DNA from: Rhodopirellula sp.
GTDB taxonomy: Bacteria > Planctomycetota > Planctomycetia > Pirellulales > Pirellulaceae
Assembly (NCBI GenBank): GCA_002714565.1
Contig: PAXU01000018.1
Span: 17,554-24,373 of the forward strand
Reading direction: 5' to 3'
Length of the DNA: 6,820 nucleotides
The translations under genes were made by a program, and so were the position numbers. The notes beneath the pieces were generated by a model that was given only the letters and a program-made list of their open reading frames with translations, was not told where the DNA came from and searched no databases. The stretch's first letter is position 1. Each line of letters starts with the position of its first letter. Of this stretch, positions 1 through 6,499 are shown one piece after another.

Positions 1-8
1 CTCAGGCT

Positions 9-24
9 GCAAGCAAGCAAGCAA
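9..24. repeat. Short tandem repeat, (GCAA)x4
   Basis: Four perfect copies of GCAA lie in the 52 bases between the window edge and the stop codon of the DUF1501 gene, so they are in its 3' flank. I see no stem-loop followed by a T-tract here, so no terminator for the leftward operon can be called. The tract could be a slippage-prone microsatellite, but at four units it may mean nothing. Confidence 0.6.
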
Positions 25-52
25 AACCAACAACTAATCCCGGCAGATCAGT

Positions 53-1360
53 TTAAGCAAAGAGATCCGAAATGACCGTTCCATCGCGAACGATAGTAAT
101 TGGTCTACCAGTTGCCGTATGGTATTCCTTTTCGTGGTCGATTCCCAATGCGTGATAGAACGAAGCAGCTACGTCGTCCGGCGAATACCCTTCGTGTAAT
201 GGGCCCGTTGCCTTGTCATCACTTTCGCCGATGACGTGGCCACCTTTAACTCCACCACCACCCATAACCATGAACATACATCGGGGATAATGATCACGGC
301 CGCCTTCGGCAGTCCGCGTGTTGATTTTCGGAGTACGACCAAATTCCCCGGTTACATACACAACCGTGGATTCAAGAAGACCTTTTTGCTCAAGGCCGTT
401 GAACAATGCACTGAGGCCTTCATCCAACTGCGGCAATTGGCGTGTCTTTAATGCTGTAAAGTTATCACGGTGGGTGTCCCAACCGCCGAAACTGATGGTG
501 CAGAACTTTACGCCGGATTCAACAAGGCGAGTAGCAAGCAAACAACTCATGCCAAAATTCGTCGTGCCAAACGGCGATGCAAATTCTTTCGATTCTTTAC
601 TTATGTCGAAGGCTTCACGTGATCGCGGTGATGTGATCATCGCATGAGCTTGTTTGCTGAATTCATCCAGACCTTCGAGCAATTGATTATTGCTGTCAAT
701 TCCTGCAAAGGTTGTATCCAGATCCTTTAACAACTGGTTTCGCTTGTTGGCTTTTGCAACCGTTAAACCACGCCCAAGAGAAACTCCGCGTACGGTAAAC
801 GGCTGGCCGGATTGAGGTACGCTACCGGTATTGAGTGGTGCATAGCGAACTCCGAGGAATCCCGCTCGTTGGTTACTGCGTGGAATCGAAACGCTCGCTG
901 GTATATCGGAAGGTTCATATGTTTCACGGGTATACACAGCGGAATAGCCGGGATACTCAAGTGATGCTAGCGGACGATTTCCTGTGTTGACGTACTCACT
1001 TCCCAGTCGGTGGGCACCTAAGGTGTGGTGAACGCCACGCAGGATGGAGTATTTATCAGCACACTGAGCCAACTTTGGCAAATGCTCTGAAATCATTATG
1101 CCTGACACATTGGTTTTGATCGGATCAAATGTACCACGGTATTCACTCGGTGCATCTGGCTTGAGATCAAACGTGTCCATATGTGATGGACCACCTGGCA
1201 GGTTTATAAAAATCGCAGCCTTGCCTTTGCTTTCATGCTGTACTGCACCCTGTGCCTGCAGTGCCGAGAAATCAGCCAGATTTAAACCCGCAAATCCAGC
1301 AGCTCCTGCTCGCAAAAAATCGCGTCGCTTTACACCATCACAGGTCTTGTGCATTGCCAT
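53..1360 (-). CDS. DUF1501 family protein, Tat-exported
   Basis: A 435-residue protein of the DUF1501 family, which has an alkaline-phosphatase/sulfatase-like fold. The usual family length is about 420-480, so it is full length. A twin-arginine signal is visible (RRDFLRAG, residues 12-19), followed by a small-residue hydrophobic stretch to about residue 36, so export through Tat in folded form is expected. Family motifs are GGPSHMDTFDLKP (56-68), GGWDTH (292-297), GEFGRTP (338-344) and GRDHYPR (354-360). Their H60, D62, D295, H297, D356 and H357 are plausible metal ligands by analogy, not shown. The start is the ATG at 1360, because it puts the Arg pair near the N-terminus. A second ATG lies two codons in. 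The ribosome site is weak (GGAAAGCGAG upstream). It follows the DUF1549/DUF1553 gene by 50 bp with no terminator between, so the two are likely co-transcribed. Substrate and reaction are unknown for the family, although some members are annotated as sulfatases. Confidence 0.93.
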   Translation of the reverse strand: MAMHKTCDGVKRRDFLRAGAAGFAGLNLADFSALQAQGAVQHESKGKAAIFINLPGGPSHMDTFDLKPDAPSEYRGTFDPIKTNVSGIMISEHLPKLAQCADKYSILRGVHHTLGAHRLGSEYVNTGNRPLASLEYPGYSAVYTRETYEPSDIPASVSIPRSNQRAGFLGVRYAPLNTGSVPQSGQPFTVRGVSLGRGLTVAKANKRNQLLKDLDTTFAGIDSNNQLLEGLDEFSKQAHAMITSPRSREAFDISKESKEFASPFGTTNFGMSCLLATRLVESGVKFCTISFGGWDTHRDNFTALKTRQLPQLDEGLSALFNGLEQKGLLESTVVYVTGEFGRTPKINTRTAEGGRDHYPRCMFMVMGGGGVKGGHVIGESDDKATGPLHEGYSPDDVAASFYHALGIDHEKEYHTATGRPITIVRDGTVISDLFA

Positions 1361-1410
1361 GTCAATCTCGCTTTCCAGTTTCCCTAATCCGCAAATAAGC
1401 TAGTTTTGTA

Positions 1411-4122
1411 TTAGTGATTTACGATGAATTCTTTTGTGTTAAGCAAGGCCCAAAGGACGTCCCGAAGGCCTTCCATTTCGGACTCGGCGTCTTCGACGAA
1501 TGCCAATGACCGTGTTAATTCATCATCTGTTGGATATCGGCTGAGTGTTCTCAAATAAGCTTGTTTAACCAACATGCTAAAGTCCACATCGCTGTTAGAC
1601 CGGACATCAACTTCAACATTCGCTTCATCCTCTAACAGATAACCGTAATTCTTTAACGTGAAATTCAGTCGCTGCCGAGCTTGATTCAGTTGCTCGGTCT
1701 TACCCTGTTCTTTGAATACACTCATTTGACGCTTGAGTCCCTTGATGCGCTGTGCCACCTGTTCCTTGGTGAGCTTGCGCAGGTTCCGTGGTTGGGCTAC
1801 TGCGACGGTTGGCATCGGCAACTTATAAGTTTGTGAAACCTGTGACAGCCATCCTTCACCACGTCGATTAATCAACTGATCAACACTGGTGTCGTTTTGC
1901 AGGAAGATCGTCTGCAGCAGTGTTGGATCTTCGCTGCGATCGCAATCACAGTTACTTTCGCGAGTCGAGCGTCCGAAGACCATCAGAGCAAAGTTGTCAC
2001 CGTTATTGGATTGCAGTGCTCGTTCACTTGAGGTCGGAATCGAGATTGCACGACCGTTCATTTCAGAATGCATTGTCTCGGCATGAGAATCCGATGCCGT
2101 TGCAATCTTGATTGCGTCAAAGGCAACTTCTGCTGGCAGTCGACGTGGAATGCTGTGGCTAAAGTTACGCAGGTCACCTTTATTCGTTTCATTTGTGTGC
2201 CAACTGCGTTGATATGCGTCGCTGTTGAGAATCTCCCGGTGCAGCCACTTCATATCAAAATTGTTTGCAACAAACTGCTCGGACAAGTAATCAAGCAAGG
2301 CTTTATTGCTCGGTGGATTTCCAAGGCTCATATCATCCGGAGGATCAACAATGCCTACGTTAAAGTAGTTAGCCCAAACCCGATTTACAAAAGCACTAGC
2401 GAAGTATCGGTTATTTGGTGAACGAAGCCATTTCATGAGCGGCTCGCGAACATCCTGACCTTGCTCAAACTGTACCGATTCTTCGCCAAGGATAGTTGCC
2501 TGACGGATTACCTGGGAATTAGCTCCCTGCCCCGACCTTGGAGAGCGGTTGTATACAACAGGAAATGGCACGGTCATACCTTCGTTCAGCTTTGCTGGTA
2601 ATTCACGCCGTAGTTGATTACCACGAAGACTCTTATCGATACCCAGCGATTTGATAATCTTGTTGTAATCTTCTCTGGCCGCGCTGCCCGGAAGATTATT
2701 ACCTGCAATGGTTCCCGTAAAGAAGCTGGAGAATTCTTCAAAGTCCTGCTTTGACCACACGTCAAACGGGTGCTTGTGACACTGTGCACACTGAATACGC
2801 ACTCCCATAAATGCATAAGCAAAACTGATCGCTCGTTCTGGTGCCGCCCGAAAATCCCGGCGAGCCCAATAATACGGCATGTGCTTCTGATCGGCAAACG
2901 AAAGATCGCCGCGAGAGATGTTGCTCATGCGTTTGCAATAGTCTTCATACGACTCGCCATCCTTCATGCTGGTCGCCAGCACAATTCCGGAAACTAATTC
3001 GTCGTAACCCGAATTGTCAGCCACGCGTTTGTAGATCCAGTCATACCAATGCTGACCGGGCTGATTTCGGACGGGAGACGTGTTGTTCAGTTGCTGGTCG
3101 TTATTGCCGGTGAAGTCACAGATCTTGGTTGTCCACCACGCTGCATATGTCGGACGCTCGAGCAGCTCGTTGATTTTTTTCTCTCGTTTCTTGCTATCAC
3201 GATCTTCCAAAAATGCGATCACTTCGGCTGCTGTTGGCAACGACCCAGTCAGGTCCAAAGAAATTCGACGGATAAACTCCGAATCACTGCAAATCTCCGA
3301 TGGAACAATTCCTACCTTTCGAAGCTTGTTGATGATTAATTCGTCCACCTTTGTTGTGGTGGCAACCTTTGGATATCGCTTGTCAATCTTGTTGGTAATC
3401 GGGCGAATAACGGGAACGGGCACCACAGCTTTGTCATATGAAACAATGATATGTGTATCACCGCGTTGACCGGATGTCACCAAACCATCTTGATCAACCG
3501 TGACCACCAGATCATCGCTGCTCTTATAACGGCACAAATGCGTAACGTCTTCGCTCGTGCCGTCTCCCCAATGTACGATGACTTGGAGATGCGTTTTTTC
3601 TCCGGCACCGCGTGCAAGGATTTCATTTGGGACAATTTCGAGGCGATCTAATTTGACGATCTTTTCCTGTTCAAACGGCGCACCGGCCTCAAGCCATTGA
3701 CGAAATAGGTTGTATTCCCAACTATCTTTCTTATAACGCTCTCCACCTTCATGCATGTCTTCATCTGTTGGCTTCACCAGAATGAGACTCTCAAGTGGAT
3801 TTTCAGTGTCAATGCGGGGGCTCTCTTCATCCAGCAACGCATCATGGTCCATTTTAAAGTCGTAACCAAACAGAGAAAGTTGAAATCCTCCGCGACCCTG
3901 GAACGAACCATGGCAAGCACGACCGTTACACCCCAGTCTCCCCATTAACGGCGTCACATGTTTTTGAAAGCTGGGGATTTCATCGCCATCAACCGAAGCG
4001 AATCGTTTGGGAATCGGCGTAAGCGCACTGTCTTTTGCAACCAGTTGATTCAAGTTGACAGTCAATCCAGCAACAATTGCAGCAGTAAATGTCAAAAACC
4101 TGATGGTCAAACTATATTGCAT
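1411..4122 (-). CDS. Secreted DUF1549/DUF1553 protein with c-type-haem-like motifs
   Basis: A 903-residue planctomycete protein, first gene of a leftward operon with DUF1501. Residues 1-29 look like a Sec signal peptide (hydrophobic 9-22, possible cleavage after LVA at 27-29). A cytochrome-c-like segment follows, with GCNGRACHG at 64-72 (C65, C70, H71; CxxxxCH). A BIG2-like Ig segment spans about 160-235 (WGDGTSEDVTHL, then VDQDGLVTSG). DUF1549 covers about 255-465, including RRISLDLTGSLPT (285-297) and CAQCHKHPFD (C445, C448, H449; CxxCH). DUF1553 covers about 560-900, with NRVWANYF (580-587), FGRSTRESNCDCDR (716-729) and an ending WALLNTKEFIVNH. Residues 785-835 are charged and probably helical or coiled-coil. 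Export and haem binding are inferred; the function of the family is not established. The ATG at 4122 is preceded by a good AGGAG site. Domain order and length are normal, with no frameshift seen. Confidence 0.94.
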   Translation of the reverse strand: MQYSLTIRFLTFTAAIVAGLTVNLNQLVAKDSALTPIPKRFASVDGDEIPSFQKHVTPLMGRLGCNGRACHGSFQGRGGFQLSLFGYDFKMDHDALLDEESPRIDTENPLESLILVKPTDEDMHEGGERYKKDSWEYNLFRQWLEAGAPFEQEKIVKLDRLEIVPNEILARGAGEKTHLQVIVHWGDGTSEDVTHLCRYKSSDDLVVTVDQDGLVTSGQRGDTHIIVSYDKAVVPVPVIRPITNKIDKRYPKVATTTKVDELIINKLRKVGIVPSEICSDSEFIRRISLDLTGSLPTAAEVIAFLEDRDSKKREKKINELLERPTYAAWWTTKICDFTGNNDQQLNNTSPVRNQPGQHWYDWIYKRVADNSGYDELVSGIVLATSMKDGESYEDYCKRMSNISRGDLSFADQKHMPYYWARRDFRAAPERAISFAYAFMGVRIQCAQCHKHPFDVWSKQDFEEFSSFFTGTIAGNNLPGSAAREDYNKIIKSLGIDKSLRGNQLRRELPAKLNEGMTVPFPVVYNRSPRSGQGANSQVIRQATILGEESVQFEQGQDVREPLMKWLRSPNNRYFASAFVNRVWANYFNVGIVDPPDDMSLGNPPSNKALLDYLSEQFVANNFDMKWLHREILNSDAYQRSWHTNETNKGDLRNFSHSIPRRLPAEVAFDAIKIATASDSHAETMHSEMNGRAISIPTSSERALQSNNGDNFALMVFGRSTRESNCDCDRSEDPTLLQTIFLQNDTSVDQLINRRGEGWLSQVSQTYKLPMPTVAVAQPRNLRKLTKEQVAQRIKGLKRQMSVFKEQGKTEQLNQARQRLNFTLKNYGYLLEDEANVEVDVRSNSDVDFSMLVKQAYLRTLSRYPTDDELTRSLAFVEDAESEMEGLRDVLWALLNTKEFIVNH

Positions 4123-4128
4123 GACTCG

Positions 4129-4133
4129 CTCCT
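4129..4133 (-). promoter_or_regulatory. Shine-Dalgarno site of the DUF1549/DUF1553 gene
   Basis: On the minus strand this reads AGGAG, six bases before the ATG at 4122. It is the best ribosome binding site in the window and supports that start. It contrasts with the divergent permease gene, which has no recognisable site. Confidence 0.8.
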
Positions 4134-4349
4134 AAACTCCATTAAAGCAACCGCGGAATGACAACGGACGCATTAGCTAACCCTACCTTCTATTAAAGAG
4201 CCATCACCAGAAGAAGCGTTATTTAAAGCAGTTTAGCGTCAAAGACACCTTATCGTCTATGTATTATGCCAGCAGAATCTCTATGATTGTGATCGAGAAA
4301 CGGCTAGACACGCACAAAAACGATGCAAATATCAGCGAACATATCAATC

Positions 4350-4370
4350 AAACTCTATGTATAAGAGTTT
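4350..4370. repeat. Inverted repeat AAACTCT/AGAGTTT
   Basis: Perfect 7-bp arms (4350-4356 and 4364-4370) are separated by seven bases (ATGTATA). This could be an operator for a dimeric regulator or a small hairpin. There is no T-tract typical of a terminator. The right arm shares bases 4368-4370 with the next stem, so in RNA the two could not both form completely. Confidence 0.5.
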
Positions 4371-4406
4371 ATCGGGTGTAGTTTTTCGAATCCATCACTC
4401 GATAAA
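4368..4406 (+). repeat. Hairpin-forming inverted repeat, 11-bp stem
   Basis: TTTATCGGGTG (4368-4378) pairs with CACTCGATAAA (4396-4406) around a 17-base loop that contains TTCGAA. In plus-strand RNA all 11 pairs form, one of them a G-U pair. On the other strand that position is an A-C mismatch, so an RNA structure would fit rightward transcription better. Alternatively TTTATCG/CGATAAA is a pair of half-sites for a DNA-binding protein. It is not a terminator of usual form. Confidence 0.45.
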
Positions 4407-4458
4407 TAAGAAGAGGCGGCATTGAATAACAAAACACGTGATTTCTACGTTTTAGACG

Positions 4459-4478
4459 TTGCTGCCTAATGGTGGCAA
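4459..4478 (+). repeat. Small hairpin with UAAU tetraloop
   Basis: TTGCTGCC (4459-4466) can pair with GGTGGCAA (4471-4478) around TAAT. In plus-strand RNA this gives eight pairs, with adjacent U-G and G-U wobbles in the middle. The minus-strand copy has two A-C mismatches and would not close. No U-tract follows, so a terminator is unlikely. If real, it would lie in a long 5' leader of the permease mRNA or in a small RNA. Confidence 0.35.
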
Positions 4479-4507
4479 TAACTAGATTCCACATGCGACC
4501 GCGTGCA

Positions 4508-4536
4508 TTGCGTACACACAAAAGTTATCGTTCTAA
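4508..4536 (+). promoter_or_regulatory. Weak sigma-70-like promoter candidate for the permease
   Basis: TTGCGT (4508-4513) and TTCTAA (4531-4536) are separated by exactly 17 bases and lie about 107 bases before the permease start. The -10 match is poor (three of six to TATAAT), and planctomycete promoter consensus is not well known, so this is only a candidate. Confidence 0.15.
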
Positions 4537-4556
4537 CAAGACCCAGCAAGACCCTG
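4537..4556. repeat. 10-bp tandem repeat CAAGACCC(A/T)G
   Basis: Two adjacent copies, CAAGACCCAG (4537-4546) and CAAGACCCTG (4547-4556), differ at one base. They lie directly after the weak -10 candidate of the permease gene. A 10-bp period would place two protein half-sites on the same DNA face, but chance duplication is equally possible. Confidence 0.55.
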
Positions 4557-4604
4557 ACACAAAACCAGCTTCCAAGTCCGTTAATTGATAACCAATACCT
4601 AACC

Positions 4605-4647
4605 CATTTTCACCATGCTCTTTCACCAAGTGCATTTTCACCATGCT
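4605..4647 (+). repeat. 15-bp direct repeat spanning the permease start codon
   Basis: CATTTTCACCATGCT occurs at 4605-4619 and again at 4633-4647, 28 bases apart and identical. A shortened form, TTTCACCA, also occurs between them (4621-4628), giving three copies of that 8-mer (4608, 4621, 4636). The second 15-mer contains the permease ATG (4643). The first contains an ATG at 4615 in another frame, which opens a 15-codon frame (MLFHQVHFHHARPRI) ending at 4662 inside the permease gene. Neither ATG has a Shine-Dalgarno site. Confidence 0.85.
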
Positions 4648-6493
4648 AGGCCCCGTATTTAACCGCGAAGCGATCACGCTACCACGTAGACCGCGACATT
4701 ATGCGCTTCGCGCGATTTATGTCACGGCGCTTTTGATTCTCATGTGCACGGCGTGGATGCTATTAGCGGGTACGCAGGTAATTGATGATATCGGTGACCT
4801 GGCACGATTCGGCGTCACGCTGTTTCAAATCGTAGCTCCACTCCAGCTAGCCCTGATCATGTTTCTGGCAGCATTTGGTACAGCAAGTTCCATATCACAG
4901 GAAAAGGATCGGCGAACCATACTGCTGTTATTACTCACTCGGCTTTCCAATCATGAACTCGTGCTTGGAAAGCTAATCGCAGCCTTACTCTCACCATTGG
5001 TCATGGTAATGGCCTCCATTCCTGTATTACTGACGATCCGGTTATTCGGTGGAATTTCACTCGATCAGGTCGTTCGTGTATTGCTTATCACTGCAAGCGC
5101 AGCACTGGCTACCGCAAGCCTTGGTTGTATGATCGCTTTTTGGAGGGAGAAGACGTTTCAAACACTGTCAATCATGACCTTAGGAATCGTGATCTGGATT
5201 GGTGGTTGGGAAGCCGTTTATGCGAGCGGAGCGACCGATGGCTTTATGGGAGTGTTACAAGGATTTGCAACATGGGCCAGCCCGGTTCGCGGAATCTCAT
5301 CAGCAATCTATCCAAACATTCTCGATGCGCAACCGTGGACAGTCTCCGACCCGGCAGTGCAATTCAGCGTGTTTGCGTTTGTAGCGTCCATCGTGCTAAA
5401 CGCCGTAACGATTTGTCGTGTACGTAAGTGGAACCCATCGCGCCAAGTACGGCAAAACCAACAGGACACCGAAGAGCTCGACTCCATTTGGCAGGACGTA
5501 TCGTTACTGGAAAGTTCTGATGAACAGGTTGCAGAAGCAGCGGCAGCAGCACGTGCAACACACGTCGACTCCATTCGTCGCGCTCAATCGCAAACACAGG
5601 CAACGCGTCGCGTGTGGGATAATCCTGTACTTTGGCGGGAAATCTGCACATGGGCTTATGGGCGAAAAATCTTAATCGTGCGAATTGCATACGTGGCACT
5701 GTGTGCGATGGTGGCCATTGGGCTAAACAATACAGTTGCCAGCATTCAAGCAGGTGACTCCTTCGGTGGACTCGATGCATTCATTCCTCCAGTCGCAACA
5801 ACGATCACACCGTTGTTCCTGGTCTCCTTGGTTATTCTCAACGCCTTGGCAGTTAATGCGATTACGAATGAGCGTGATGGGCAGGCTTTAGATCTGCTGT
5901 TGGTTACCGATCTGCGGCCAGCTGAGTTGGTGCTTGGAAAGTTGTGGGGAGTATTTTGGGTCGCTAAAGAAACCATCGTGTTACCAATTGTCTTATGTGT
6001 TTTTCTTTGGACGAGCGGTGCGATTTCGTTAGACGACATGTTGATCATGGTGGGAGTATTGGTCGTCTTGGACTTTTTCGTGGCCATGCTTGGAATTCAC
6101 TGCGGGATGACATATGCCAATTCACGCACGGCCATTAGCATCAGCATGGGAAGTGTTTTCTTTTTGTTTTTGGGGGTTATCACCTGCATCATGGTGATGA
6201 TTTCATTCAGCGGTGACTTCCAGCAGCAACTTGCACCGTTCCTCGCATTCATACTCGGTGGAAGTGTTGGGCTTTACGTAGCCCTGGGAATTCGCAACCC
6301 GTCTCAGGCGATATTCTGGTCGACCATGCTACTGCCATTTGCAACGTTTCATGCGATTACCAGCTTCTTTATTCAGCACACGATGACGAGTTTTATCGTC
6401 ATTTCACTGGTATACGGCTTCACAACATTGGCAATGCTCATGCCAGCAATTGGTGAATTCGATATCGCGATGGGCCGTACCAAGAATAACTAA
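4643..6493 (+). CDS. ABC-2 type transporter permease, two fused homologous halves
   Basis: A 616-residue integral membrane protein of the ABC-2 permease type, expected to form the inner-membrane channel of an ABC exporter; the substrate is unknown. I estimate about six membrane segments in residues 23-256 and about eight in 343-602, divided by a charged, Ala-rich cytoplasmic linker (about 258-326). The halves are homologous. PVFNRE (4-9) matches PVLWRE (328-333), and QEKDRRTILLLLLTRLSNHE (86-105) matches NERDGQALDLLLVTDLRPAE (409-428). ELVLGKL occurs in both, at 105-111 and 428-434, with a constant offset of 323. The segment after QEKD or NERD is the usual ABC-2 coupling region. The ATG at 4643 is the only start after the in-frame stop at 4589-4591, and MLGPVFNRE is a typical N-terminus for this group. 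No ribosome site is visible. The ATPase subunit is not in the window, as the neighbours are divergent and convergent. The gene appears complete. Confidence 0.88.
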   Translation: MLGPVFNREAITLPRRPRHYALRAIYVTALLILMCTAWMLLAGTQVIDDIGDLARFGVTLFQIVAPLQLALIMFLAAFGTASSISQEKDRRTILLLLLTRLSNHELVLGKLIAALLSPLVMVMASIPVLLTIRLFGGISLDQVVRVLLITASAALATASLGCMIAFWREKTFQTLSIMTLGIVIWIGGWEAVYASGATDGFMGVLQGFATWASPVRGISSAIYPNILDAQPWTVSDPAVQFSVFAFVASIVLNAVTICRVRKWNPSRQVRQNQQDTEELDSIWQDVSLLESSDEQVAEAAAAARATHVDSIRRAQSQTQATRRVWDNPVLWREICTWAYGRKILIVRIAYVALCAMVAIGLNNTVASIQAGDSFGGLDAFIPPVATTITPLFLVSLVILNALAVNAITNERDGQALDLLLVTDLRPAELVLGKLWGVFWVAKETIVLPIVLCVFLWTSGAISLDDMLIMVGVLVVLDFFVAMLGIHCGMTYANSRTAISISMGSVFFLFLGVITCIMVMISFSGDFQQQLAPFLAFILGGSVGLYVALGIRNPSQAIFWSTMLLPFATFHAITSFFIQHTMTSFIVISLVYGFTTLAMLMPAIGEFDIAMGRTKNN

Positions 6494-6499
6494 GTGCAG

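Larger units (their letters stand above)
4123..4642. other. Divergent intergenic region, no convincing gene
   Basis: These 520 bases separate the leftward DUF operon from the rightward ABC permease and must hold the promoters of both. The region is richer in A+T than the flanking genes. The longest open frames I could read are only 39-41 codons (plus 4259-4381, minus 4525-4644 and another minus frame near 4370-4495). They lack good ribosome sites and recognisable motifs, so I call no gene. Contents are an AGGAG site, a 7-bp inverted repeat, two plus-strand hairpins, TTATCG/CGATAA hexamers at 4250, 4369, 4400 and 4525, a CACGTG palindrome at 4435-4440, a 10-bp tandem repeat and a 15-bp direct repeat. 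For the leftward operon, a TTGACG (minus strand, 4242-4237) resembles a -35 box, but no good -10 box stands at the right distance. Confidence 0.7.

Noticed and set aside
318..647. 109-codon plus-strand open frame
   Set aside because: It is antisense to the most conserved part of DUF1501, including GGWDTH and GEFGRTP, and is explained by the codon pattern there.
1361..1410. Possible terminator or separate promoter between the two DUF genes
   Set aside because: The 50 bases contain no stem-loop with a T-tract and no clear -35/-10 pair, so co-transcription is the simpler reading.
3080..3469. 129-codon plus-strand open frame
   Set aside because: It lies wholly antisense to the DUF1549/DUF1553 gene, in a stretch with clear family motifs on the minus strand. 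Its translation is Ser/Arg/Leu-rich with no recognisable domain.
4259..4381. 40-codon plus-strand frame (MYYASRISMIVIEK...) in the intergenic region
   Set aside because: It has no ribosome binding site and no signal, membrane or domain pattern, and it overlaps the inverted repeats. Length is within chance for A+T-rich DNA. Conservation in relatives would change this view.
4435..4440. CACGTG palindrome
   Set aside because: A six-base palindrome is expected by chance in a region of this size, and no bacterial regulator can be assigned to it.
4525..4644. 39-codon minus-strand frame (MVKMHLVKEHGENG...)
   Set aside because: Its start overlaps the permease start codon and part of it is only the direct repeat read backwards. 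It has no convincing ribosome site.
5522..5560. GCAGCAG-like repeats in the permease gene
   Set aside because: They encode an Ala-rich helical stretch of the linker (residues about 297-304) and read as ordinary coding sequence, not as an independent repeat.
5364..5780. 138-codon minus-strand open frame
   Set aside because: It is antisense to the permease linker and the start of its second half. The composition (many His, Arg, Pro) is typical of a shadow frame, and no family is recognisable.
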